NCBI GenBank assembly: GCA_039720395.1 | Contig: CM077828.1 | Coordinates: forward strand, 31,609,989 to 31,673,988 | Origin: Liquidambar formosana | Lineage: Eukaryota; Streptophyta; Magnoliopsida; Saxifragales; Altingiaceae | Length of the DNA: 64,000 nt | Direction of reading: 5' to 3' | Part shown: positions 48,986 through 61,428 of the stretch, one piece after another | Numbering within the stretch: the first letter of the stretch is position 1 | Layout: every line of letters starts with the position of its first letter | Position numbers and translations under genes: made by a program | Notes under the pieces: generated by a model | Told to the model about the DNA's origin: nothing | What the model saw: the letters and a program-made list of their open reading frames with translations, nothing else | Database searches by the model: none

Positions 48986-51900
48986 TTACCCTCGAACGAT
49001 GCGGACTCTATATATGCCCTCAGGTTCACTTTCCACTCCAAAGACACACTTGTCTCCTGGACGAATGTTATTTGCCCTGCTAAATGCTTCCCATCCACTT
49101 GTCAAAACAATTGTGTCAGATCTTTCATGGTAGAGAACAGGCCACACTCTCATAACTGGATCACGGAGAAAGACTACCTTCCGATCCATTTTCATTTTTC
49201 CCGATACAGATGGCAAACACATTGGCAACTCCTGCATGGATATCAAAGGGATGTAAAAAAAAAAAATGTACACAAGAGGAAGAATGCCCAACTAAAACCA
49301 AGTATCCACCACAAAAGGAGAAAATAAATTCCAACCCCACCCCCCCCTCTCAAAAAAACAAAAACAACAAAACAAAAGCGACTCTTCTCTGCACCAATGA
49401 GATGTATACAGGGTCTAAAGCCACAATTAAACAGAGCTTGTCTAAAAGAGTGAATAAATAAGCTTTGTTAGATGATAACAACCATCAAAGTGCATTTTTT
49501 ATCTGGGTCAGTCACATTAACGCTTTCAAACATTTCATAATAGAAGACATTGAAGTGGACAGATTTCTTCCCACCTAGAAGATGCATCCTAAATAACAGC
49601 CATATGGCCCTTATCTCCTTTTCTTCAATTTATAGATAAACGATAATTCCATCCACAGAAACATAGAAATTCCATTTCAATTAATTCAAAATACCATAAA
49701 AATTACTGTTGTAAGCGTTTCTGAAGATGAAAGAGGATCCTCAAAATATTGTAGCCATTGTGTTCCATATGTGCATCCATAACTTTCAAAACTTCATAAT
49801 GGAACTTTGTGGCAATAGAAAGCCGTATTTTGAAATTCAAGTGTAGGTACATAGAAAATAAACAGTCCCTTCTTAGCAGAAATGCACTCCATACCACAAT
49901 TTTGGTATCCAAAAATAGCATTTGAGCAAAGCTCATTCAGAATGTGAAACTACCACACTGGTCAACTTGAGAAAAAAGAAAACATAGAAGACCGAAGAAA
50001 ATTCCATATACTATATCATTACGCTGGCAATTAGTATATTATCGAATACACAAACGCTAGGGTTTATCATGTTGCCAACTAAAACTCCGGTATTTCTAGT
50101 AGAGCAAGAAAATTTTCATGCTTCTTAGAATCTTAGTTGACTAACGACTGAAAAATGAAATTTAAACTTTCAGGTTAAACTCCATATTGAAAATAAATCA
50201 AGAGTGCAATCAGGAGTGGTGTTTATTAGTAATATTTCACTTTATCCTTTTCATAACCTTGGGTAGCCTAGTTGGTAAGGGCGAACTTGTGATTGTGTGG
50301 TTAGGCGCACGGTCATAGGTTCGATTCCTCGCTAGGACAACCCAAGATTTAAGTGAGGGGCCGTGGCGGTGGGTTGCTACGCTAGTCTCCCTAAGGGGGT
50401 TTAGGTTCCATGGGTGGGTCCAAAGGGCCCTGTTGTGGGATGGTTCCCTCGTTATCAAAAAAATAATAATAATAATAATGATAATTCTATCAAACCTGTA
50501 GAATCAACATCATAGCAGCATACAATTACCAGATGCACCCCTTCATATAGTGATATAAAAGTAATTAGGTAAGACAATAAGAATGAAAGACAGCCTTTAA
50601 GACCAAAGTATAACAATACACAAACCCAAATCAAAAAGCAGAAGATAGAGCAGCGACAGCAGTAACAAGAAAAATATGGGCAGTGAAGAAAGAATTTTGT
50701 GGTGGAAACCCATCTGTGATGATGAATCAAAGAACAGAAAAAACAAAAAAACAAACTTAATAAGGCTAATGAATAACATACAAGAAAAGATTGACTATCT
50801 GTCGCCACCAAACAGGATATATCAGTTGCAAGTGGAGAGGAAAACCCAATTGAATCAACAGCTTCAGTTTTCACCATTTTGGAGGCTTTATCCATATCCT
50901 TTACAGACAGATTAGAACTCTGACCTTGCCCCCCTTTCATGACCTCTGGCTTCTTTCCTGCATTTCATTGCATGCATGTTAATATCAAGATGGAACACTG
51001 CATGGTGGGTGAGTGGGGTGCGTGTGGAACTATCAAAAGAAGCAGCTACTCCAGCAAAAGAAGGCAAAGTGAAAATGAAATACAACCATGTATATCTTGG
51101 TTCATCTCCTCGAGAGCACACTGTTCTAGAATCGTCTCTACACGCTCTTTTTTAATCGCCATCATCCTTTCACCTGTACAATATAGGAGTTTATTTTCAT
51201 TTAGATATTGCATAAGTATCAAACAATTTGTAATCTAGTGGCATATATCCCCCTTTTGTTGGGGGAGGTTCTGGGTTTGAGTCTCAAGCCCGATAGTAGG
51301 AATAGATTGGGATGTGGGGGACCCTATCCTATGGGGTAGGGTGTTGGTGCTTACTGCTTATGATAGGTGATTGTGTTGTTTGACCCATTCCAAAAAACCA
51401 AAAGAACAAAGTAAATAACCAAAGTTTATGTTGAACAGGAAACCAAAAAAGTTTTTGCTAAACAGGAAACCACTCCTGAGGGAAGTGCAAGAGATAAACC
51501 ATATTGAAATTTTGCATTCTAGCTGTAAGTGGAAATTCACAGAAATCGGACATTCTAGTAACTTCTGTCTGGTTGTTTGGCTGATAATGTTTCTGGGGAT
51601 TTTTCTTGGTACAAAGCAAACAAAATGAAAATAATAATGATAAGGGAAATGACAGGATACAAAAATAATAATTATTATTATTAAATAAAAGAATAAAAGT
51701 CAAGATGTCCCATAGGAAACAGATAGAATCAACTTACTTGAACTTATATTGCTCCTTTTCTCAGAAATTTGGCATTTCTTGATGACTCTATTTGTCACAT
51801 CCAGATTAGCCTTTCCATTTTCCCCAGGTTTAACTGCAGATGTGGTCAATTGATGCCTACGGGTCTTGCCATTGGAAGAATCTTTATCAGATGTAGATGG

Positions 51901-53761
51901 TATTTTGTCCGTCACATCAGAATAGTTATTCCTCTCAATAGTTTTAAGGTCAAATTCATTTGAAGGCACTACTCTACCCGCTACCTGTTCAGCCACTTGA
52001 TCTATATCAACTAAGCCAGGCTCAGTTTGAGATCTCAGTGATGTATCATAAGGGTGAGGAGATCTTTCATGGCCAACAAGAACTCTGTTGCTTTTATCAG
52101 CACCAGATACATTCATACACATTTCAAAGTTAGACAAGTCAAATAAGGAGCTTCTATCCTCTCCTTGATTGTACGTCAGGTCTCTATTGATCATGTAGTA
52201 TGGTTCCTCAACATACTCTGCTTTCGATACAGTTAAGGGCCTTCCATCGCTATTCTCACAATTTGAAGTGTTTTCTGTAGCCATCTGTACCTTTTCCACA
52301 TCATTCACATTGCATTGGCTTTGAATTAATTCCACATCTGAGCCAGAAACTGCAGAAATGCTTGAACTCTGCTTGTTCATCGAACCTTTGTCAATTGTAT
52401 GGCAAGGACCGTCTCGGCTGATAGAATTTTTGTTAGTCCTAGTTCTTTTCTTCTGACTGCTATTCTCTTCAGAAAATTCTATTTTTTCACACCCCGTTTT
52501 ACCATAGATCTGAACAACGAAATGTGATCCCATAATGTAGTGGAAAGCGATAAAATCTCCAACTTCTAGGCCATGGTCTAATGCAAAAGCATGCCACCCT
52601 TGTAGAAAAGCGAAGGAGCCATTATGGTTGTCTAATGTGACACTCCATCGCCGTCCGCTTGAATCCTCTAGATGGGTTTTCTGACCAATCAGATCTGCTA
52701 CTGTACAAGCAAATTTAGGAGGCAAGAACTGCAAAGGAACAACACAATTAAAAACGGTATACGGTAATTCATAAAAGGAAAGAGAAAAAACTTCCAAATC
52801 TGCATGTACTACATCATTGCAGAGTAAAATTTACTACTCAGTTACCGGCCCTTGTGGCCTACCGGCTTCTCTCTCCTCTAACAAGGAGGATGTTTTGGGT
52901 TTGAGTCTTCAAACCTTGGGGTTGGGATGCGGTAAAAATCTCATAAAATGTAGCTCCAAGCTCCATGGTATCGGACAAGCTTGTTAAGAGATTGCCTATA
53001 TGAAACTAAACGAAAATTCTTACAAGTTACTCATTACCAAATTTCAGCATTATACTACAACAAAAACTGAATTATCATTCCTTTTATTATTATTATTATT
53101 ATTTTGCCAGTGTGATTATCTAAACAAGTCAGTTGCACCCTTTTTTCTCACATCACAGGACTCGGGTTCATCTAGTGAAATTACTCTAACTGCCTAACAC
53201 AAATACTTGGACAAACAAAAGGAATTAAGGCCTACAAGCAAAACCCATAATGCAACATTCATAATATATTACAAGGAAATTCAAACCCTCTTTTCAAAAA
53301 CCACTGAAACCCCATCAAGATAGAAGCACTTTACACAAAGATTATGTAGTAAAACCAAAATCAAACATAGAGACACAATGAGATACACAAGCAAACAGCA
53401 TTAAGGCAAACAAAAAGGGCATACCCAGAAAAAAAAAATACAGAATCAAACACACAATGTAACATCAAAGGGATTGATATATGTAAAATCAAACAAACAA
53501 ACACAATGAGATACGCATGCAAACAGCATTAAGGCAAGCAAAGAGGGCATGCCCAGAAGAAAAAAAATGCACAGAATCAAAATCACAATATAACATCAAA
53601 GGGATTGAGATATATATATGTACCAGAACTTTGGTGAAGTGATCACCGATCATGACTTTGAAAAAGGACGTAATGGGTGTTGGGGTTTTGTTCTTCCTAT
53701 GCACTAGTAGACATTTGTGGGTGCACTCTGCGCAGGCTTCGTCTACCTCGCTGCTACCCAT
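48986..53761 (-). CDS. two-B3-domain transcription factor (REM-like), five exons
   Basis: The predicted product is a plant-specific DNA-binding protein. Exons are 53761-53624, 52728-51738, 51173-51087, 50957-50782 and 49231-48986. All are GT-AG and in phase, and 1638 nt give 545 aa. The start at 53761 is the first ATG in the open frame. The N-terminus has a short Cys/His cluster (CAECTHKC). The first B3 domain spans about residues 30-130: FFKVMIGDHFTKVL, then FLPPKFA, GRRWSV, FLQGWHAFALDHGLEVGDFI and FVVQIYG. A long Ser/Asn-rich linker follows. A second B3 domain at about 470-545 (LPSVSGKM, VWPVLYHER, LTSGWEAFSRANNIRPGDKCVFGV, YRVRIVR) ends two residues before the stop. The layout matches Os01g0905400-type B3 proteins. 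Target genes are unknown. Introns 1, 2 and 4 carry SINE-like repeats. Confidence 0.9.
49396..49770. repeat. duplicated segment, copy B (in B3 gene intron 4)
   Basis: This contiguous partner of copy A at 43801-45190 shares CAGAGCTTGTCTAAAAGAG, GCATTTTTTATCTGGGT, TTCTTCAATTTATAGA and AGAGGATCCTCAAA. The two copies lie in the same orientation about 5 kb apart. Confidence 0.75.
50258..50478 (+). mobile_element. tRNA-derived SINE
   Basis: A pol III A box (GGTAGCCTAGTTGGTAAGG) and a B box (AGGTTCGATTCC) are separated by about 45 nt, as in tRNA genes. The tRNA fold is not maintained. A body of about 120 bp follows, then an A-rich tail passing into (AAT)n at 50458-50478. This is classic plant SINE architecture. 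It lies in intron 4 of the B3 gene, antisense to it. Confidence 0.75.
51228..51362 (+). mobile_element. SINE-like repeat in B3 gene intron 2
   Basis: TCTAGTGGCATAT followed about 30 nt later by TGGGTTTGAGTCTC gives degenerate A and B boxes. A GGGATGTGGGGGACC-type body follows. It shares the GGGTTTGAGTCT core with the repeat at 52844-52990, suggesting one SINE family. Confidence 0.5.
52844..52990 (+). mobile_element. SINE-like repeat in B3 gene intron 1
   Basis: The head CCTTGTGGCCTACCGG and B box-like TTGGGTTTGAGTCTTC are followed by GGGGTTGGGATGCGGT and a tail ending near AAGCTTGTTAAGAGATTG. It is related to the intron 2 repeat of the same gene. Confidence 0.5.
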
Positions 53762-55295
53762 CTCTTCTCTCGCTCTCTCGAACACTCTCTCAGTCTCTGG
53801 AGTCTCGACCGTGTTAAAGCTTTTTCCTTTTCTTTGTAGAAGCAAAAATTTACACCGTAGTATTTACGAATTAGGATGTTGGTAAAGTGGGCAACATGAT
53901 AAATAAGCGATTTACCTAAGAAAAAAATTTTGGGAGAGTAAAAAGAAGCGGAAAACTAGAGCTGTGCCACTGGACTACTGGTGGAAACTTGCGGGTCGAT
54001 TGGGCCGCGAAAGGTGTTATTTTTCTTTTTTTTCTTTTTTCTTTTTTTTTGGGCCAAGTAACGAGATGTTCGAACTGTCAGAATCTGATTAATCCCCGTT
54101 TCTCACACAGGATCACCGTCCTATGAAGTTGTTTAATGTTCAATCTAATAGTCCTAATTGATGGCTGGCCAAAAGAAATTGGTTGATTTCGAACCTAGAA
54201 TGTCTAAATTTATAACTCATCCCTTTACCGCTAGCCCAACTCTCGTTAGGTTTTTTTTTTTTTTTTTTTTTTGTTGGGGCATGTATTAAATGTAATTTAA
54301 TTTTGTAAAATAAAAAGGTAGCATGTTTTATGCGCACAGAACAGTTAGTTAAAGTTGATACATGAAAGTTTAAAAAATTGCTACACAAAAGTTTGAGATA
54401 AAATAAATATGGGTGTAACAATTATTTTGTTTTTAACTCAAACTCCATATTAATGAGTTTAGATTCTTTGTTTGTGTTTGGGTGTGCTTGAGTTTTTAAG
54501 ATTGTGATACACCAGTAAGAAAAGAACATTCAACGACTCTAAAACAATTTAAAAAACCCAAGCACATCCAAGCCTAAGTAAAAGATCCAAGCTCCAAATT
54601 AATGTGCATTAAACCTTCTTTGTTTGTTAATTTCCTACTTATACAATATTTTTTTTCCTAATTGTACAACTTTAATTTGAATAATTTTAATGTTTGATAA
54701 GAAAAAAAAAATGTGAAAGTATAAAAGATAAATTAAATGCGTAATTTTTCTTTTTTTTCAACTCAAATTAATATAATATTATTCTTTTGTTCCTTGATTT
54801 TTCAGTTGTATAATTTTAGCTAATATAATGTTGATATTTGGTAGAGAAGAAAGTAGGTAAAATATAAAAAGATATCCGCTTTTTACTTAATAATATATGA
54901 AGTACACAATTTTCAGTTTTCACACACAAAAAATAATAAATAAATGCGTTTTGACTCCATTCCTTAAAAAAAGTCCTAATTAGGAGACAAGCTCCTTATG
55001 GAAATTTTTAAAAAATAATGTAAGCATGATAGCTTAGTATCATGTTTTTAAATCATAAAATATTTACTCTTATTCATTCATTCATTGCATATATCCTAGT
55101 GTAATGAGGTGCTACCAAAACAAAAAAATTATAATAAGATTATTATTAAATGAAGCATATACGAGTACATTTTGTCGTGTATTAGACCTAGGGACTATTG
55201 GGGGTTGGACAGGCCAGCCAATGGGCCTGATTTCCAAAGGTTATGGGGCTTGTTCCGACTCTAATCCAAGTCTGGCCCAAAACCATAACCACCAA
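53762..55295. other. B3 gene promoter and AT-rich intergenic DNA
   Basis: No gene is supported. A minus-strand tRNA-like segment (GGGCTAGCGGTAAAGGG then GGTTCGAAATC, about 54175-54245) is a probable SINE head, with a T22 run next to it at 54250-54272. The remainder is low-complexity AT-rich DNA. Confidence 0.45.
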
Positions 55296-55699
55296 GGAAC
55301 GGCTATTGCAAATTTGCAGCCCCTCATTTTTATCACCCCATTCTTTTTCTTTTGGTTTTTAAGATTTCATGAAAAATATAAAAGGTTTTTTAAAATACCG
55401 TTCACTTAGTCCACTAGAAAACATCATTTTGAACAACTTTGTAGAAAAAAGTTTTTCCAAAATCTATCGTTTAGGTAAACTTTTTGGCAAAAAATGAAAT
55501 AAATGCTATAAATGGCTAAAAAGTATATTTAAACGATAGATTTAGGAAAAAAAATTTTCTATAAAGTTGTTCAAAAAGATGTTTTCTAGTGGACATCATG
55601 GCCGGTTTTCATAAAAACTTTTAATATTTTGCATAAAACCTTAAAAACCTAAGGGATGGGAGTGGAGTGATAAAAATGGGGGGTTGCAATAGCTGTTCC
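55296..55699. mobile_element. long-arm foldback element, about 404 bp
   Basis: The ends GGAACGGCTATTGCAA and, inverted, GGAACAGCTATTGCAA are joined by inverted arms of about 170 bp. These run through CATTTTTATCAC, TTTTTAAG, GTCCACTAGAAAACATC, TTGAACAACTTT and ATCTATCGTTTA, each present as its inverse on the right. Nearly the whole element folds into one hairpin. Long TIRs fit a Mutator-like MITE, but I could not confirm a 9-bp duplication. Confidence 0.8.
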
Positions 55700-56986
55700 C
55701 TACCCACGATATAAATTCAACATAGGGAAATCCTTTTGGACCTAATTATGCAAGGGTATAGCACCTATTTGACCTTGAAAGCATAAACCCAAGGTGAAAA
55801 ATTGTCGAACCTTTCAAAAAAAAAACAAAATTTCTTTATGAGAAAAAAATTTCTGCACAAAGTTCTCAGCCCAAAAAAAAAAAAAAAAAGAAAAAATTTC
55901 TGCACAAAGTCAATGCAAAGGAAAGGAACATAAAGATATGGGCCTCTTTTAAAGTCGATGAATTGCATGGTCACTCAATAAAAAATGAAAAGGCTCTTCA
56001 CAAGGGTTGAAGGGTTTTATTTTTAAAAAAATTTGCGACGTAAGCTTCAACCAATGATTTTCACGAGGTTGAGCGACTTCTTCAACTCAATATCATCTTC
56101 ACCCATGGTTTTCAGGAGGTGGAGCAACAGAAATTTAGCGCTTGCCATTAGCTCATAATGAGCCCACTAGCATTCTATAGCAAACAGAGAAAAATAATGC
56201 CTTCATCATGAATAATTTAATATACTTCCCGTGTACTAAAGTTTTTCGCATGCACAGTGAATAACAATAACCTAACAAAATTCACATATAAGTAACTTTT
56301 GTGCCGATAGGATTATATAGACTTTCAGTCCGACTAATCTTCTAAGTTTACATATAGGAAATGGCACATTGAGAAAGTTTAAAAATAAAAAATAAAAAAA
56401 AAATCATCATCTTAAATAACAAACATTTTGAAACTTTTCAAAATAGAATTTGTTATCGAACAGCATTGAATGGAATGACAACAATAATTATTTGCTCTAT
56501 AACTCGGGATTGGATTCGGTACTAAGTTGATAAAACTCGATACGATGCCAAGATAGTTCACACCTTTGAATGAGAGATTGAATGACTTGCTTTTAAAGTT
56601 AAAAAAATATTATTAAAATGACCAAAATGACCTCATTGGATCCCATTCCCTATAACTCCTTCCATTCGAAAATTTTTAGATTTGTCATATGAAAAAACCT
56701 GGCCCACCACTGCTTTTGCAAGCTGAGGAGCACTTTGCAAAACTGACACCACTCATGCCACTGAGCAGAAAAAATGCAAATTGGGCACTGAGTCTGCAGT
56801 GAGTCGGTAGCCAACAACAACAATAACAAAAATGCTTTTTTTCTCTAATAAACACAAAAATGTTTCAAGTGTTCCATGCATTTTTAACGTTGATTGAGAC
56901 GGTTCATATTTGTTCCCGTACTATGAACAATTCCAATTAACGTTTCATATGCTCATGATCAAACACCTAATCATTATTATATGTAA

Positions 56987-57030
56987 ATTTTTCCAACCCT
57001 ATTTCATATTTGAAATAGGGTTGGAAAAAT
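56987..57030. repeat. perfect 20-bp inverted repeat with 4-nt loop
   Basis: ATTTTTCCAACCCTATTTCA at 56987-57006 is exactly inverted at 57011-57030, around TATT. It lies just left of the AGCTAGC-rich repeat. It could be a remnant MITE or a cruciform site. Confidence 0.8.
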
Positions 57031-57059
57031 AGAATGATATATATAGAGAGAGAATAAGT

Positions 57060-57252
57060 GTCATTTTTTTCTAACTAAAAACACTTTAACTAGCAAACAT
57101 TTACTAGCTAAATTAGCTAAATGTAATTAGCCAAAATAACGATAGCTAAAACGACTGACCATGTAGCTAGTCATTTGGAAAAGCAAAAAAAATAATTTAG
57201 CTAACTAAAATAATGAAAAGAGTCAGATAATTAGACTTTTGGAGAGGCTCTA
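57060..57252. repeat. diverged relative of the 39.3-kb AGCTAGC-rich repeat
   Basis: It shares the sequence order ACTAGCTAAA...TGTA(A/G)(T/C)TAG, CATGTAGCTAGTC...AAGAAA, TAGCTAACTAAAATA and GGAGAGGCTCTAA with 39510-39695. No flanking duplication is seen. Confidence 0.55.
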
Positions 57253-57333
57253 AAAGCCATAACCTATGCATCGACTCCAAATGATTCGTTGCTCATTAAG
57301 GTGGTCCAATTGGTTGATCAAAAATGAGTGGCC

Positions 57334-57371
<38 letters not shown>

Positions 57372-59295
57372 GAAATCTTCAACAAAGACAAGGTGCAATG
57401 TTTTGACTATTTCTAGAGCCTTCTAGGCCCACCATCTTGCCGTACTGCATACCGCAAAAGTTTGAGTATTAATGAGTGTTGGGTGATGGTTGCCCTATAT
57501 TGACTTATTATTTTGCCGTCAATATTGGGTAAAACCATTGCAATGTGTTTGGCAAAAAAACCAGCCGATTATATGGAATAGGCTGTGACTTGTGAGATTC
57601 CAATGGCATTGGAGTGGTTGTACTCTTCATACACACACATGTATATTTAATGAGCCTTTCAAACTTTAATTAGGGAGGAAACATGCATGGCTTTATAAAT
57701 AATAAGAGGGTAGGAGGGTGGGAAAAAGTCACAAGACCACAACTCTCCTCATCTTACCCACCCACATACCCCAAAAAAAAAAACACCTAGACTATAATCT
57801 TTTAGGGTACTTTTACATGATAAAAGCAAACTTTGGGTGAAGATATCTAAATTAGAAAAATGCTAAACACACCGGATAAATCTATTATTCACAAAATATT
57901 TGAAATATAAAATGTAATTGGGTCATGGAGGTGGCATAACAGTGGATACATTACATCAAAACATTTTCTATGTAGTTTTTTAAAGGAAAAAAAATTACGA
58001 CTACAGTCTATTTTATTGTCTAAATAAAAGGGGTCCGATTTAAAAATTATGACTGCGGTCTATTTAAAGCATTTTGCATTTTATAACTACTCTTATATAC
58101 CCTTAAAAAAAAAAAAAAAAAAAAATAAAATAAAATCTACTCTCATATACATTGAAGTTTGATGGATACTAGGATAGTTCAAAACAAACCTTAATCAACC
58201 ATAGTAGGTGGCTCCATTTTGGGGTATTGTGAAGGTATCTTTCACAACATATGTCCATTTTCATAGAAAACGTATAGATATTAGACACATCTCGTTTAAT
58301 TTGGATTGATTTTTTAGAGTTATAAGTTACAACCATCCAATCAGATAAAGTTTACTTGTCTCATTTATTTTGAATTCCAAGAAAGACGGTAATTTTCATG
58401 TTAATTGGTGTATGAATCTGATAAATTTATCCGATATAATACCCCTCCCTCATATGTTAGGTAAATAACATTTTCTTTAGCAAAAAAAAAGAAAAGAAAA
58501 AGGAGCCTGACATTCTCCCCAAGATAAATTATAGGAATATGGGTATAGCAATTTCTCACTTCAGGTTAATTAATGTATAAGATAAATTTGATTCGCGATT
58601 AACACAATGAGTGAGAAATCAAATACGAAATTAAATCTTAAAAATCACTATTTCACCTTTTCAAATTTGATAACATGTTTTAGTTAAGAACCCAATAACA
58701 TGTACACATAGAATTATGGGTAAGTCAATTGCAAGTATCAAAGAATTAGTCGATTGTAAAGTATTTGCCCTTATATCCCAAAAAAAAAAATGAAAAGGAA
58801 AAAAAACCAAAATCGTGGGTAAGTCAAGATTTGTTCAACACTGGTTTGTTTGGAAGAAGCAAAACCCTCCTCATACTCATAACCCCTCACCCAAGCAAGG
58901 AAAGCAGTCCAAGCGCAAGGTAGAAAGTCAAAGTCAGTAATATCAATCATAACCAGAAAATGAAATTTATGAGGTTAAAAAAAAAAAAAACAATAAGGAA
59001 GACCAACTCTCTCTCTTGTTTTAATTGTTTTCAAATGGATTAGGTTACCATAACCAGGGCTGTCCCGCAGGCCACGCAGCTTCTTGTAGACTGCAAATAC
59101 CCTTTCTTTCCTCCACTGTACAGCACCCAACAAATTTCAGAATTTCAGAATATATATATATATATATATATACGTGTATATGTTTAGGAGCTCCCACTCT
59201 TGAGTTTTCATATTATATCAACCTTCTCTCTCCCCTGAAGCCTGATTGTTTCATCCATCATAATCCCAGTAAAAGGAGTCAGTGTCAGAGAGATA

Positions 59296-59380
59296 ATGGA
59301 TTATGAGCTTGCTGGGTCTTCTTACCATGATTCCCTCAAGGTTGTAGAGGCTGATATTCAACATGCCAATATGCTGTGAG

Positions 59381-59428
<48 letters not shown>

Positions 59429-61428
59429 CTCTGTCTCTGTTAATTGATTGCTTTTGCTGAAATTGGGTTTGTTTGGAAATTTAGAGTTTTAGATTTCATC
59501 GTGTGATTTTTTCTCCCTTATCCTTGTCCAGTTACTCTGGAAAAATTCAGAAAGTTTACATGGTTAATTGGGTTTTTTGAAAGTTATCCCCTTTTTGGTT
59601 TTCCAATTATAGTTTTTATATTTAATGCTTTATTTTTTTTTCTTCCGAATTTCAATTTCGATTTTCTACCATTCTTGTGCTTTTAATTCCCAATTTTAAT
59701 GTTTAGCATGCGAATACATGAAAGATTGAAACTTCTCTGTTTGTTTTCTCTTTTTTCTTATCAAATTGTTGGTTCTGCTGTGGCTTGATTCTTGGATTCT
59801 GTTGTGGCTGGTCACAACTGAACTCAATTCTGTGAAAAATTGTTGGGTTCTCAGTGAATTATGGCAATCCATACCCAACTGGGAATTTAGCTAGCATACT
59901 GTTAAATGAGAATTAGGGGTCTTTGTCTGGTTCAATTTCAAAAGTCTCTGGCTACCAAGCTCGAAGGCATAGGTTCAAGCCTTGAGAGCAGTCACTTTGT
60001 ATTGAAAAACAAACATTAGGACCGTGCCCAGCTTACCCCTCCCAAGACCTCACGTAGTGAGACCATCGCTGCATAATGGCCTTTCACTATTAATGAGAAT
60101 TGTGGAGTCTTTGTGGTTATTTCCTCTGTTTATTTTTCTGTGTTTTTTCTTTTTCCTTTTTTGGCTCTTCTTTTATTTAATTAGTGAATTTTCCTGGGAG
60201 TTTTATTAGATTGTGATGGAGGATGCCACTGAAGTGATTGTTTTGGTTAAATTTATGATATGTTTGCAGGGCAGCTTCTATTCCAAGAGCCAAGGGTGGT
60301 GCTTGTCTTCAAATGAAATTGGTTTACAATCACTTGGCTCCCATCTATCTGTTTTTACTCCAATGGATGGATTGTTCTTGTGCATGTCTGCTTCCAAGTT
60401 ATTTAAGCCTCTTCCATATAATTGTATACGAGGTCCTTACTCCTTTCCTTACTTACCCTCTCATGCATTTTTAACTGAGATTATTATTATTATTATGGAG
60501 TATCATTATGGTTGCCCTTTTCAAGAAAGTCACACTGGTTAATTTCTTATGTCATTCAGGTGTGCCCAAATGGGAGACCAAATGTCTCTTCACATGGAAG
60601 GAGAGCGACCATAAGGGACTTCTACGGTTTGTAAACTTTCTTCCATTCTTTTTAGTATTACTCCTTTTGTTAATTGGGCAAATGGATTTCACACAGTGAT
60701 AAAACCATTTCTCTTTGTTTAACATATTATTCAAAACGAGTCTATAAAATATATGCTTTCAACTATTGTGATACACAGAATGGAATGGGAATGGTTATGT
60801 TTTGATGTGTTTGGTTTCTTCACTTATTTTTACTTTTGCGTGCTATAACAAAAGTCAATATTGCAGCTGTGATATTACCATCCCTACAACGTCTCCACAA
60901 CGACTCATTAGAGCTAGATAATACTGAAGAGGTAGGTCACACTCTGGAACTGGCTGTCAGGAAGAGACAAGAAGAAAGGAGGAAACTTTCGGATGTGGAT
61001 TTGGAGAGAGATGATGAATGTGGCATCTGCTTGGAGCCCTGCACCAAGATGGTATTGCCTAACTGCTGTCATGCTATGTGCATCAACTGCTATCATGACT
61101 GGTAAATAAGACCTCAATCTACATTCTTTTATTATGTGATCTGTTTCACTATTTATATGCGATACTGAAGAGAAATCTTTTGTCTGAACATTATTTATTT
61201 AACTCTTAATGTATCAGGAACATGAGGTCAGAATCCTGCCCATTTTGTCGGGGAAGTCTAAAAAGAGTGAATTCACGGGACTTGTGGGTTCTCACCTGCA
61301 GTGATGACGTGGTTGATGCAGAAACCGTTTCAAAGGAGGACATGCTGCGCTTTTATCTCTTTATAAACAGCCTGCCTAAAGATATTCCGGATGCCCATTT
61401 CTTCTTGTATTACGAATACTTAATCTGA
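59296..61428 (+). CDS. C3HC4 RING E3 ubiquitin ligase, AIRP2-like, five exons
   Basis: This probably transfers ubiquitin to substrate proteins. Exons are 59296-59375, 60270-60432, 60560-60626, 60867-61101 and 61218-61428. All are GT-AG and in phase, and 756 nt give 251 aa, close to AIRP2 (about 240). The N-terminal part (SLKVVEADIQHANML, LQMKLVYNHLAPIYLFLLQWMDCSC, RRATIRDFYAVILPSLQRLH) matches the conserved non-RING part of the Arabidopsis AIRP2/At3g47160 family. The RING reads CGICLE...VLPNCCHAMCINCYHDW...SCPFCRGSLKRV and has all eight ligands. The intron between the exons falls inside the RING at the Trp codon. The C-terminus (SRDLWVLTCSDDVVD, KEDMLRFYLFINSLP) also fits the family. AIRP2 acts positively in ABA and drought responses. 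The role here is inferred only. Intron 1 begins with a CT microsatellite and contains a SINE-like repeat. Confidence 0.92.
59379..59425. repeat. CT microsatellite at the start of RING gene intron 1
   Basis: About 20 CT units begin three bases after the 5' splice site of intron 1 and continue into GTCTCTGTCTC. In RNA this is a long pyrimidine tract next to the donor site. Confidence 0.8.
59936..60090 (+). mobile_element. SINE-like repeat in RING gene intron 1
   Basis: TCTCTGGCTACCAAGC and, about 25 nt later, ATAGGTTCAAGCC form A and B box-like motifs. The GC-richer body ACCGTGCCCAGCTTACCCC...CACGTAGTGAGACC stands out from the AT-rich intron. The boundaries are uncertain. Confidence 0.45.

Larger units (their letters stand above)
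55700..59295. other. intergenic DNA upstream of the RING gene
   Basis: No gene is supported. It holds a perfect 20-bp hairpin at 56987-57030, an AGCTAGC-rich repeat at about 57060-57252, a CT microsatellite at about 57339-57366, A-runs near 58107-58127 and a TA run at about 59151-59172 close to the RING gene promoter. Confidence 0.5.

Noticed and set aside
50258..50340. Possible tRNA gene
   Set aside because: Pol III A and B boxes are present, but the acceptor stem and anticodon arm do not pair, and an A-rich SINE tail follows.
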